From Neocallimastix lanati (nom. inval.) (Eukaryota; Neocallimastigomycota; Neocallimastigomycetes; Neocallimastigales; Neocallimastigaceae): a stretch of 64,000 nt of DNA. The notes beneath the pieces are model-generated. The model saw only the letters and a list, made by a program, of their open reading frames with translations, was not told where the DNA came from and did not search any database. Shown piece after piece: positions 46,702 through 57,400 of the stretch. Positions within the stretch are counted from its first letter, which is position 1; each line of letters opens with the position of its first letter. Position numbers and translations under genes: made by a program. The stretch spans positions 1,082,501-1,146,500 of the forward strand of contig JACVTC010000021.1 of assembly GCA_016946835.1 (NCBI GenBank). Direction: 5' to 3'.

Positions 46702-49216
46702 ATGGAGAATGATTACTTCTTTAGTTGTGATGACGAAGATAACAACAATAGCAATAATAGCAATAATAATCTTAATTTCCCAAGCATAGATAAAATCAAG
46801 GACGAATTAGAAAAATTTTATGGCCTTAACACGATCAAAATATACTACTGTAAAGATTTAATAAATCTTTAATACATTAAATAGTTTAATTTTTCGTACA
46901 ATTAATTTATTTAATGTATATGAAATTTTAATTTATTTAATGTATATGAAATTTTTTAATATAAAATTTATTGAAATTAAATTTAATTATTTAATTGAAA
47001 ATATTTTTTAATTAGTTTAGTTAGCTTAGTTTAGTTTTAAATAGTTAAATATTAATTTAGGAATAATCTTAAATAGTTAATATTTATAAAAATAGTTTTT
47101 CAATATTAAATATATAATTAAAATTGTTATAAGTATTAAAATAATAAATAGAATAAAGAGTTTAAAAAATTAATTTTAGTTTTAGTAAATTAATAAATAG
47201 TAAAAATTATTAATTAAAAAATCTTTTGTTTATAAATAAATAGCTTTATATATATTAATAAATAACATCATATATTAATAATATAATAAGAAAAAATATA
47301 AATACATGTAATTTTTCTCAATTAAATCGCTGTATTAGTTATTAACTATTTTACAGTTAATAACATAAATGAAATTTATAATTAATAAAAAGAATTTAAT
47401 AATAAAAGAATTTACTTATTTGTTTAAATTGTAAAGTGCTTTTTATTGTTATAATCTGTTTTAATTGACGGATTCATTACAACTACTTAGAAATTTTCGT
47501 GCACTTATAATCAAAAAGAATGAAAAAGTAAAAAAAAGATTTTAATATACGCTACAGAAATCTTTATCATAAGTTGGATAGTAATAGAAGAAAATGAATC
47601 AATCTATTAGACAATACAATACCGATTCATTACAAAATACTAAAGAGGCATGGAAAAGGATTTCTCTTTAGGGTAGTATCTCTCTCAATAAAGCTTTTAC
47701 TATAACTGAGAAAGTCAATAGACTTATTCCCCAAGTTGCCTATGATTCAGATGAAAATACTTATTCTAATTAAAGTAAATCTTCCAATTTTAATAAAAAG
47801 AATTTTTTTTAAAAAAAAAATCTTTTTCAAAACCAAAAAATCCAATAAAAATCCTGATGTTGATGATCTATTCAAACGAATGAAGAACCTAACTATTAGT
47901 ACTTGTTTCTACCTTAAGGAAAAAGGACATTTCCAGAATAATTGTCTTAAAACTCAAGGCAACTGTTGATGAAAAGTACCAAGAATATTACAAAAATATA
48001 AAATTTTAAATCACTTAGAGGGAGAAGAAATATTAAAGAATATCCAAATATAAATCTGATATTCTAAAAGAAGATCTTACCAAATTGATTAACAGGAAAC
48101 TAATTGAACCCTCGTATTCAGAATGGACCTCACCAGTAGTATTTATTCCCAAACATAATAGAAAATGGAGAATATGTATTGACTAACAAAAAGCAAATGA
48201 TGTTACGATTAAGGATTTTTATTCTCTGACAAATATCGATGAAATTTTCGATAGTTTAAATGGAACCAAAATTTTTGCTATAATAGATCTGTACTATGGT
48301 TACCATCAAATAATTCATGGATGAAGAAAGCATTGAAATAACCAGTTTTACTACTAAATTTGGCATTTACAATTCAAGGTAATACATTTCGGATTAACTG
48401 GAGCTCCTGTTACCTTCCGAAGAGAAATGAATAAGAATTTATTTCCATACATTGGTAAATTTATTTTTAACTTTATTGATGATATTTTAATCTATTCAAA
48501 AACAGCTGAAGAACATCTCAACCACATTAAGAATGCTTTATATGTATTCAAGGAATATAAACTTAAGATTAATATTGAAATATGGTCTTTCTTGCAGTCA
48601 AAAGTAGAGGTTCTAGGTCACAAGGTATCTGCCATAGGCTTTAGTTCACATGATATTAAAAATAGAAGTTATTAAATAATGGACAGCTCCTACTTATCTT
48701 CATGAATTAAGAATCCTTCTAAGGAATTATTGGATACTATAGATCCTTAATTGATAAATATGCTCAGGTCACAGCTCCTTTTTGTAAGTTGTTACGAAAA
48801 GATGTTAAGTACCAATGGAAAGATGAACAAGAATTAGGCTTTACTCTGTTTAAAGAAAGATTAATGAATGTTCCAATTCTAAAATCCCCTTCTTTCAATA
48901 AAGAATTTATTATAAGAACTGATATATCATATGATGGAGTATGGGGTGAAACTAACAAAGAACATTCAGTTAATTATACGAAATGAACACTAAGTAAAAA
49001 TGAGAAAAATTACGGAATAACTGATTTAGAAGGAGACCTGGTCTTTATTTGAAATTTTTCAAGGACCAACCTTGAACCATACTTTGTTGGACCATTTCAC
49101 GTAATAAAAAAACAGTTCAATATACAGTAACTCTTGCAGACCCTAAATCTAGAACCCAAATGAACCGCAATACCCATTTAAAGAATATAGTAAAGTTTAA
49201 CTCAGCTTCTGTATAG
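46702..49216 (+). pseudogene. Fossil M: decayed gypsy gag-pol of the A/B type
   Basis: On the plus strand, in order: gag blocks (LNFPSIDKIKDELEKFYGL; zinc knuckle near 47910), RT (EWTSPVVFIPKHN, then FIDDILIYSK near 48480), start of RNase H (NYGITDLEG) and the pol C-terminus (LEPYFVGPF...LKNIVKFNSAS). Closest to B. Heavily broken with many breaks, and protease and most of integrase are not seen. The only plus-strand coding element in the window. It is old and contains a later solo LTR insertion. Confidence 0.85.
46849..47481. mobile_element. Solo LTR (633 bp) inserted in fossil M
   Basis: TGTAAAGATT...GATTCATTACA flanked by ACTAC (46844-46848 and 47482-47486). Gag-like sequence resumes on the other side. 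Ends are like LTR H (TGTAAAGA), so a related family. Confidence 0.82.
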
Positions 49217-49239
49217 CTTGAGTTTTAATGGAGGCATCT

Positions 49240-49764
49240 TGATAAAGAATGACTAAATAATCTTATTCTGGTTAATTTTATATTATATAATTTAACCATA
49301 CATAAAATTATTTTGTCATCTTTACTATTTGGAACTTTCCAATATTTATTAAATTCATTCTTATTAGTTTTTACAAGAATTATTATATAAATTATTGTAT
49401 CAATTATTAAATCCATATCACATATAGCCTATTTTATCTATATATCAATTTATTAAGTACTTTATCAATATTTTATTAATATCAAAACTTATTTATCAAT
49501 ATTATGTAAATCTTCGGAAATTCCTAAATTATAAATTTATGATTACCAATATAAATTATCAATACTGAATATATTATTATAAACCTCAATTTCCTTGTCA
49601 TTAAAATTATTAATAATCCCTCCAAAATAAACCCATTTTGAAAATTATTACTAATAAAAATTTAATTTAAAAATAAAAATTTATATTATTATTATATGTT
49701 TTATTATAAACAATATATTATAAATCTAATGAAATTATTATAAATTTTATGTTAACAATTTAAT

Positions 49765-49814
<50 letters not shown>

Positions 49815-50113
49815 CTAAATTAGTAAAATATTACTCTCAATAAAATATTATTAAATCACAAATTGAAATCAACAAAACATGATAAAATTTCTTTAATTAA
49901 TATATTTCTTATTTAATATTATTAATAAATAATTAACAATACAATAATATAAAATTATTAATAAAAATAATTTTGTAATGTAAAGAAATGACTTTACCAT
50001 TTCTATTAGTTTAAAAAGTATAAATAGCTGTAATATTCAATAAAAAAAATAAACGAATGTTGATAAAATATTATTGTAAAGATCATTATTAATTATAATT
50101 TTAAATAAAAGTT

Positions 50114-50148
<35 letters not shown>

Positions 50149-50290
50149 ATATTATTAATTATTTATCTATTTTTTTTTTTAATTATTCTCTCTGAAATTA
50201 AACATTTATATTTAAATTTATATTTAATTTCATCATAATTATTATTATAAATACTAAATAAAATATACGTTTTTTTATGAGAAAAAAAAA
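49240..50290 (+). repeat. 3' LTR of fossil M (right edge uncertain)
   Basis: Starts after the purine tract GGAGGCATCT. TGATAAAGAATGACTAAATAAT, TTTGGAACTTTCCAATATT and AGTATAAATAG (near 50018) align with the sense strand of LTR B. Contains T- and A-runs (49770-49814, 50118-50146). The far edge is unclear; sequence next to the tRNA copy resembles 45020-45140. Confidence 0.6.
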
Positions 50291-50297
50291 TAACATA

Positions 50298-50371
50298 TAC
50301 CCAAACCCGGGGTTCAAACCAGAGACCTTTTGCATGTATAGCAAACGTAATAACCACTACACTATTTGGAT
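50298..50371 (-). pseudogene. Decayed tRNA-Val (TAC) copy
   Basis: Same tRNA as 45143-45215 but 74 nt. T loop is TTTGAAC in place of TTCGAAC, the T arm has one extra C, and position 33 is A in place of the invariant T. The B box is therefore damaged. Upstream flank CAGTAAGTTCAAAT matches the first locus (CAGTAACTTCAGAT). Confidence 0.82.
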
Positions 50372-50383
50372 ATTTGAACTTAC

Positions 50384-51489
50384 TGATATGGTACGTTACT
50401 CACTAAAATAGAATAAATTATTAAAAATATAAGAAAATAAATAATTCTTTATTTATTTTATTATAATAGATATAAGGTTTAATTAGTATATAAAAATATA
50501 ATATTAATAAAAATAATTTTAATTAATAGTATAAAAATAAGTAAAAGATAAAATATTAAAAAAGGGGAACTAAATAAGCTAATATCTTTAAAGAATATAA
50601 TAGTTAAAATAGGAATTTAAGTAATATTTAGAAAATAAAGATTATAAAATATTATTCGGGTGAATAAATATTTAAGATATTTGGTTAATATTATTAATAA
50701 AATATATAAAATTTAAGGATATAATAAAGTCATAATAAAATTATATGTACTTATTTAAAGAACAAAACTTATAAATAAAATAAAGACTTAAAAGTAACAC
50801 ATTATTATTTATTAAAAATTTATTATTAATTTTTGTGTTATAATTTTTTTTATTTATTTCTTTTATTAGAATATATTATTTTATAATTTTACAACTTGCT
50901 TTCCCCAAATCATATAAAAGGTACAATATATAAAAATATCGTACCAGATACGTGTCGTATAGAAATATTATACTTTAATGAAATATTATAGTTAAATTTT
51001 ATATAAAAATATTATTGGTCAATTAATAATTTATAATTATATATATTTTTAATAAATTATTTATTTAATGAGGGGATTCTTTGATTTATAATAAAATACT
51101 GAGAGAAATGTAGAATCCAAAAACTAGTTTATTAGAATAGAGATATAATTAATAATAATTAAATATATAAATATACTGATGAAATGTATATTTAAAAACT
51201 AGTGATGAATAGTTTATAATTGTAATAGTATTAAATAATAATATTAAGAGTTTATAATTATATTTGATAAAACATAATGTATAATAATTATATAATAAAA
51301 TAAATAAAGAAGGAATAATAAAACAAATAATAAAATAAAATATTTTAGTATAAAATTATATTATTTTCGTGTCATTATTATATATTTATTAGAATATATT
51401 ATTTTGTTATCATTCCCTACTGTCATACTGTCATTCCTAAATAAAAATAAAATATTTAGATACTGGTATTTTATAAATATCACGTATCA
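50384..51489 (+). mobile_element. Solo LTR L (1106 bp) upstream of the decayed tRNA-Val
   Basis: TGATATGG...ACGTATCA flanked by TTAC (50380-50383 and 51490-51493). The insertion is 8-12 bp before the tRNA-like sequence, within 2 bp of the place used at the first locus. A plus-strand TATAAATAA (near 50771) suggests it reads away from the tRNA, as in the big nest. Confidence 0.75.
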
Positions 51490-51904
51490 TTACTGATGAA
51501 GAAATTATAAAATCAAATATTATAATAAAATTTATTTAAAAATTAAATTTTAACCTTAAATAAGATTAAATTATCTGAACCTTAAATAATTCTTCTTTAA
51601 TAAAATTAAAATTAAAAATTAATAGAAAAAAATATAATAACTTTAAAAGATAACTTTTAATAATCTTATTTTTATCAACGATATAATTTCTTTATTTTCT
51701 TTATTGTTATTCTTTTATTTCTTTATTATTCTTTTATTTCTATAATAAAATATAATTATTCTTTTATTTCTTTTAACATAATATATTTATTCTTTTATTT
51801 CTTTTAATATAAAAAATATTTATTCTTTTATTTCTTTTCTTACTAAAATTATAAATACCTTAAATTCGTGTAAAAATATAAATACTTGTAAATATTTTTT
51901 AATA

Positions 51905-52385
51905 AAATAAATCGAAGAAAAATGACGATAACTCTATTAATAATGAAAATTTCCAGCTAAAATTAAACCCAATATTATATTCATTAGAGAACTATGCTCG
52001 AGACCTACAACATATATTAATTTCAACTCATTTGGACCACTAAAACACGATATATTGGATCTTAGAGAATTTTAAATATATAAAAAATAATTCAATTATT
52101 TAGATGGCCCATAAATAATAAATTTGTATTTTATTTAGAATCTTTGACTTTATCTTTATATTACTAATCATTATAAACAGAATTAATAATTAATAATAAA
52201 TCAAAATATTTTAAATGACTTAATAGTTTTAGATAAATTATTACAATAATTACTATTAATTATTTAACGAAATAATTTCCAAAAAAATTCGAAGGAATTA
52301 TTTACAATTATAAAAGTTACTAAAAGTCTTTTAATTAGTTTTAAGATTGTAAATCATTTTATTTTTACATTATTTTATTATTAAA
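51905..52385. repeat. Dispersed repeat P, copy 2
   Basis: Counterpart of 45475-45990. Here about 400 bp beyond solo LTR L. Confidence 0.65.
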
Positions 52386-53100
52386 TTCATATTGGTATAT
52401 GCAATATACAATGTTTTCTACTATTATCTTAAATATTATATTTTAATCTTAAATATTATATTTTTTAGTATTAATATGTATTATACATAGTATAAAAGAG
52501 AAGTACAAAATCTATAATCTCTTACATTCTTTGTAATATTATTCCACTATAATATGTAATAATTTACATAAATACATTATTGACATTATAAAATTAAATA
52601 AAAATTATATTATTATTTTATAAAACTATTATTTCATAAATTATATTTCTAAAGTTGTTAAATATTAAATAAATATAAATATTCCCTATTTAGTTATTGA
52701 CTTTACTTTATAAAATATTTATATCAACGTAATGATCTAGTAACGATTTAGAATCTATCAATTTATTAAAGTAAATATGACTCTAAATTTGACGTTTTTA
52801 TCTCTTTATTGTTTTCTTAAATACTTAATTAATTAATACTATATGTATGCACTCTCTTAACTACTTTCTTATTCATATAATTCATAATTAAAAAAATTTA
52901 ATTATGAATAATATGAATGTGAAAATGTTTAATTTTAATAGAAATGAATTAAAAAATATAAAATATTCATTTATATTCTATTATTATATTGTTATTAATT
53001 AATTAAAAAAAAAAAAAAAAAAAAAAGAAAAATCCATAATATTAGATTTCCAATAGGTTAGAATATAAAAAAAAAAAAAAAAAGAAAAATCCATAATATT
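52386..53100. other. AT-rich intergenic DNA with a short duplication
   Basis: No gene seen. At 53025-53118 the word AATCCATAATATTAGATTTC plus CAATAGGTTAG occurs twice, separated by an A-run. Confidence 0.55.
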
Positions 53101-53107
53101 AGATTTC

Positions 53108-53416
53108 CAATAGGTTAGTTGCATTTCGACAAGTGGCGTAGTATTAAAAGGTTGCATTTCCCTAAGTTGCATTTCGACAGGTTGCATTTCGACAAGTAGA
53201 GTATTGATATAAATAAATGAATAAATAAATAAATATTTATTCAAAATAATTTTTTTAAAATTGTTTTTATTCGATATTAATAATATTTAATTTTATTTAT
53301 TGACTTATTTATTTATTTAATAATTTTCAATTTGGCGAAATGCCACATTTTTTTAATACGCCATATGCTTTCAAAAAATTTGGCGAAATGCAATTTGACG
53401 AAATGCACCATACCCG
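53108..53416. mobile_element. Decayed relative of the 34778 MITE
   Basis: Subterminal GCATTTCG(A/C)CAAG motifs: three or four at the left (53120-53200) and three inverted ones at the right (53333-53407). The reversed right end GGGTATGGTGCATTTCG resembles the terminus GGGTGTGGGGCATTTCG of the first copy. No clear target duplication. About 300 bp long, with a different core. Confidence 0.65.
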
Positions 53417-53419
53417 AAT

Positions 53420-54466
53420 CTAGTGCGCTTTGTAATGTGGGATATTTTCATATGTGGCTTTTTTTAAAATAATAATTAAATAATAATTAAATAAATAATA
53501 AAAATTTCTTTTTTTTTTTTATATATATAATTTATTAATATTTAATTGTAAAAAAGTTTTTTTTATATAATTTTTTTTTAATATAATATATATAATATAT
53601 TATTTCTTTTGAAATAGTTATTTAATAATATATAATTGAAAAATATATTATTTATATATATATTTTTATGATAGCTTTATTTGAAAAATATTATAAATCA
53701 CATTACGAAATGTATGATCCCCTTTATCTTTATGTACTCTAACCCCTTTAAAAATAATTAATATTACTGTTGAAAAATTAGGAACTAAATAAATAAATAT
53801 ACACTAAATAAAATAAATAAATAAAAAAAAATATTAAATAAACCAAAAGAATAAACAATTATAAATAAAAAAAAATTTATATATATATATATATATGATA
53901 TATATATAAATTAAATATTATTAAATATTATAAATATTTTTAAATTTATAATTTTTTTAAGAATATTATATGTTTTGAATTTTATTATATTTTATTTTTA
54001 ATTTTTTATTTATTTATAAAAAAAAATAAAAATAAAGATAATAATTATTTAAAATTTATATTAAAAAAAAAAAAAAAGTCTACTTTTAAAATATAATGGC
54101 TGAATTAATAAACTATATAATTTTAAGTTAGTATAGAAAAATGAAAAATGAAAAAAAAAAAAAAATAAAAAAAGAAAAATTATTTGAATTGAAGTAAAAA
54201 AAATATAAATAATATTAAATAAAATTTAAAAAAGACTCTATGTATTTATTAATGATGATGATGTTAATAAAAAATGATTCTTTTTTTTTTTTCAGTTTTT
54301 TTGTTCTGTTTTGTAATTGCTATAGATATTTATATATATTAATTTTTTTTTTTTTTTTCATTTAAAAAGATTCTTTATCCCTTAGAAAAAAAAATTTTCT
54401 AAAAATGAAAAATAAATTATTTTTCTTAAAATTTTAAAGTATAAATAGAAAAGAGAATATTGTAAT
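53420..54466. other. AT-rich intergenic DNA
   Basis: Downstream side of the ankyrin gene. A/T runs and (TA)n at 53879-53896; nothing gene-like. Confidence 0.5.
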
Positions 54467-57400
54467 TTATTCAGTAACTTGTAATTCGTTTGTCATAATT
54501 TCACTCTCTCCCATTGGTGTGTCTTCAGTATTTTTTTCTTCTGTATTAATAATTTCACTCTCTCCCATTGGTGTGTCTTCAGTATTTTTTTCTTCTGTAT
54601 TAATAATTTCACTCTCTCCTATTGGTGTGTCTTCAGTAATTTTTTCTTCTGTATTCATAATTTTATTCTCTACTATTGGTGTGTCTTCAGTAATTTTTTC
54701 TTCGGTATTTATATTATCATTTTCTCCCATTGGTGTGCCTTCAGTAGGCTTTTCTTCTTCTTGTTTTACGATTTCATTTTCTTCTTTAGGAGTATCTTCA
54801 ATTGGTTTTTCTTCTTCTTCTTGTTTTGCAATTTCATTTTCTTCCTTAGGAGTATCTTCAGAAGGTTTTTCTTCTTCTTGTTTAACAATTTCATTTTCTT
54901 CCTTAGGAGTATCTTCAGTAGGTTTTTCTTCTTCTTGCTTAACAATTTCATTTTCTTCCTTAGGAGTATCTTCAGTAGGTTTTTCTTCTTCTTCTTGTTT
55001 TGGAATTTCATTTTCTTCTTTAGGAGTATCTTCAGTAGGTTTTTCTTCTTCTTCTTGTTTTGGAATTTCATTTTCTTCTTTAGGAGTATCTTCAGTTGGT
55101 TTTTCTTCTTCTTGCTTTACAATTTCATTTTCTTCCTTAGGAGTATCTTCAGTAGGTTTTTCTTCTTCTTCTTGTTTTACAATTTCATTTTCTTCTTTAG
55201 GAGTATCTTCAGTAGGTTTTTCTTCTTCTTCTTGTTTAACAATTTCATTTTCTTCCTTAGGAGTATCTTCAGTTGATTTTTCTTCTTCTTCTTCTTGCTT
55301 AACAATTTCATTTTCTTCTTTAGGAGTATCTTCAATTGGTTTTTCTTCTTCTTCTTGTTTAACAATTTCATTTTCTTCCTTAGGAGCATCTTCAATTGGT
55401 TTTTCTTCTTCTTCTTGTTTAACAATTTCATTTTCTTCCTTAGGAGTATCTTCAATTGGTTTTTCTTCTTCTTCTTTTTTTACAATTTCATTTTCTTCCT
55501 TAAGAGTATCTTCAGTTGGTTTTTCTTCTTCTTGCTTAACAATTTCATTTTCTTCCTTAGGAGTATCTTCAGTTGATTTTTCTTCTTCTTCTTGTTTAAC
55601 AATTTCATTTTCTTCTTTAGGAGTATCTTCAGTAAGTTTTTCTTCTTCTTGTTTTACAATTTCACTTTCTTCCTTAGGAGTATCTTCAATTGGTTTTTCT
55701 TCTTCTTCTTGTTTTACAATTTCATTTTCTTCTTTAGGTGTATCTTCAATTGGTTTTTCTTCTTCTTGCTTAACAATTTCATTTTCTTCCTTAGGAGCTT
55801 CTTCAGCTGGTTTTTCTTCTTCTTCTTGCTTAACAATTTCATTTTCTTCCTTAGGAGTATCTTCAATTGGTTTTTCTTCTTCTTCTTGTTTTACAATTTC
55901 ATTTTCTTCCTTAGGAGTTTCTTCAGTAGGTTTTTCTTCTTCTTCTTGCTTAACAATTTCATTTTCTTCCTTAGGAGTATCTTCAATTGGTTTTTCTTCT
56001 TCTTCTTGTTTTACAATTTCATTTTCTTCTTTAGGAGTTTCTTCAGTAGGTTTTTCTTCTTCTTCTTGTTTTGTAATTTCATTTTCTTCTTTAGGAGTAT
56101 CTTCAGAAGGTTTTTCTTCTTCTTCTTGTTTTTCAATTTCATTTTCTTCTTTAGGAGTCTCTTCAGCTGGTTTTTCTTCTTCTTCTTGCTTAACAATTTC
56201 ATTTTCTTCCTTAGGAGTATCTTCAATTGGTTTTTCTTCTTCTTCTTGCTTAACAATTTCATTTTCTTCTTTAGGAGTATCTTCAATTGGTTTTTCTTCT
56301 TCTTCTTGTTTTACAATTTCATTTTCTTCCTTAGGAATACCTTCAGTTGGTTTTTCTTCTTCTTGCTTAACAATTTCATTTTCTTCTTTAGGAGTTTCTT
56401 CAGAAGGTTTTTCTTCTTCTTGTTTTACAATTTCATTTTCTTCCTGAGGAGTATCTTCAATTGGTTTTTTTTCTTCTTCTTCTTGCTGTACAATTTCATT
56501 TTCTTCTTTAGGAGTATCTTCAATTGGTTTTTCTTCTTCTTCTTGTTTTACAATTTCATTTTCTTCCTTAGGAGTATCTTCAGTAGGTTTTTCTTCTTCT
56601 TCTTCTTGCTTAACAATTTCATTTTCTTCCTTAGGAGTATCTTCAATTGGTTTTTCTTCTTCTTCTTGTTTTACAATTTCATTTTCTTCCTTAGGAATAC
56701 CTTCAGTTGGTTTTTCTTCTTCTTCTTCTTGCTTAACAATTTCATTTTCTTCCTTAGGAATATCTTCAATTGGTTTTTCTTCTTCTTCTTGCTTAACAAT
56801 TTCATTTTCTTCTTTAGGAGTTTCTTCAGTTGGTTTTTCTTCTTCTTGTTTTACAATATCAGTTTCTTCTTTAGGAGTATCTTCAGTAGGTTTTTCTTCT
56901 TCTTCTTCTTGCTTAACAATTTCATTTTCTTCTTTAGGAATATCTTCAATTGGTTTTTCTTCTTCTTCTTGTTTTACAATTTCATTTTCTTCCTTAGGAG
57001 TATCTTCAGTAGGTTTTTCTTCTTCTTCTTCTTGCTTAACAATTTCATTTTCTTCTTTAGGAATATCTTCAATTGGTTTTTCTTCTTCTTCTTGCTTAAC
57101 AATTTCATTTTCTTCCTTAGGAGTCTCTTCAGCTGGTTTTTCTTCTTCTTCTTTCTTAACAATTTCATTTTCTTCTTTAGGAGTTTCTTCAGTAGGTTTT
57201 TCTTCTTCCTCTTGTTTAACAATTTCATTTTCTTCCTTAGGAGTATCTTCAGTAGGTTTTTCTTCTTCTGCTTGAGTAACAATTTCATTTTCTTCCTTAG
57301 GAGTATCTTCAGTAGGTTTTTCTTCTTCTTCTTGTTTAACAATTTCATTTTCTTCTTTAGGAGTATCTTCAATTTGTTTTTCTTCTATTTCTAAAATTTC

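Noticed and set aside
53108-53416. Full second copy of the 8-bp-duplication MITE
   Set aside because: End motifs match but neither a target duplication nor the core does; kept only as a decayed relative.
54519-57394. Very long plus-strand frames (642 and 600 residues, Ser/Phe-rich) opposite the ankyrin gene
   Set aside because: They are mirror frames of the 60-66 bp coding repeat; their low-complexity content follows from the minus-strand Glu/Lys codons.
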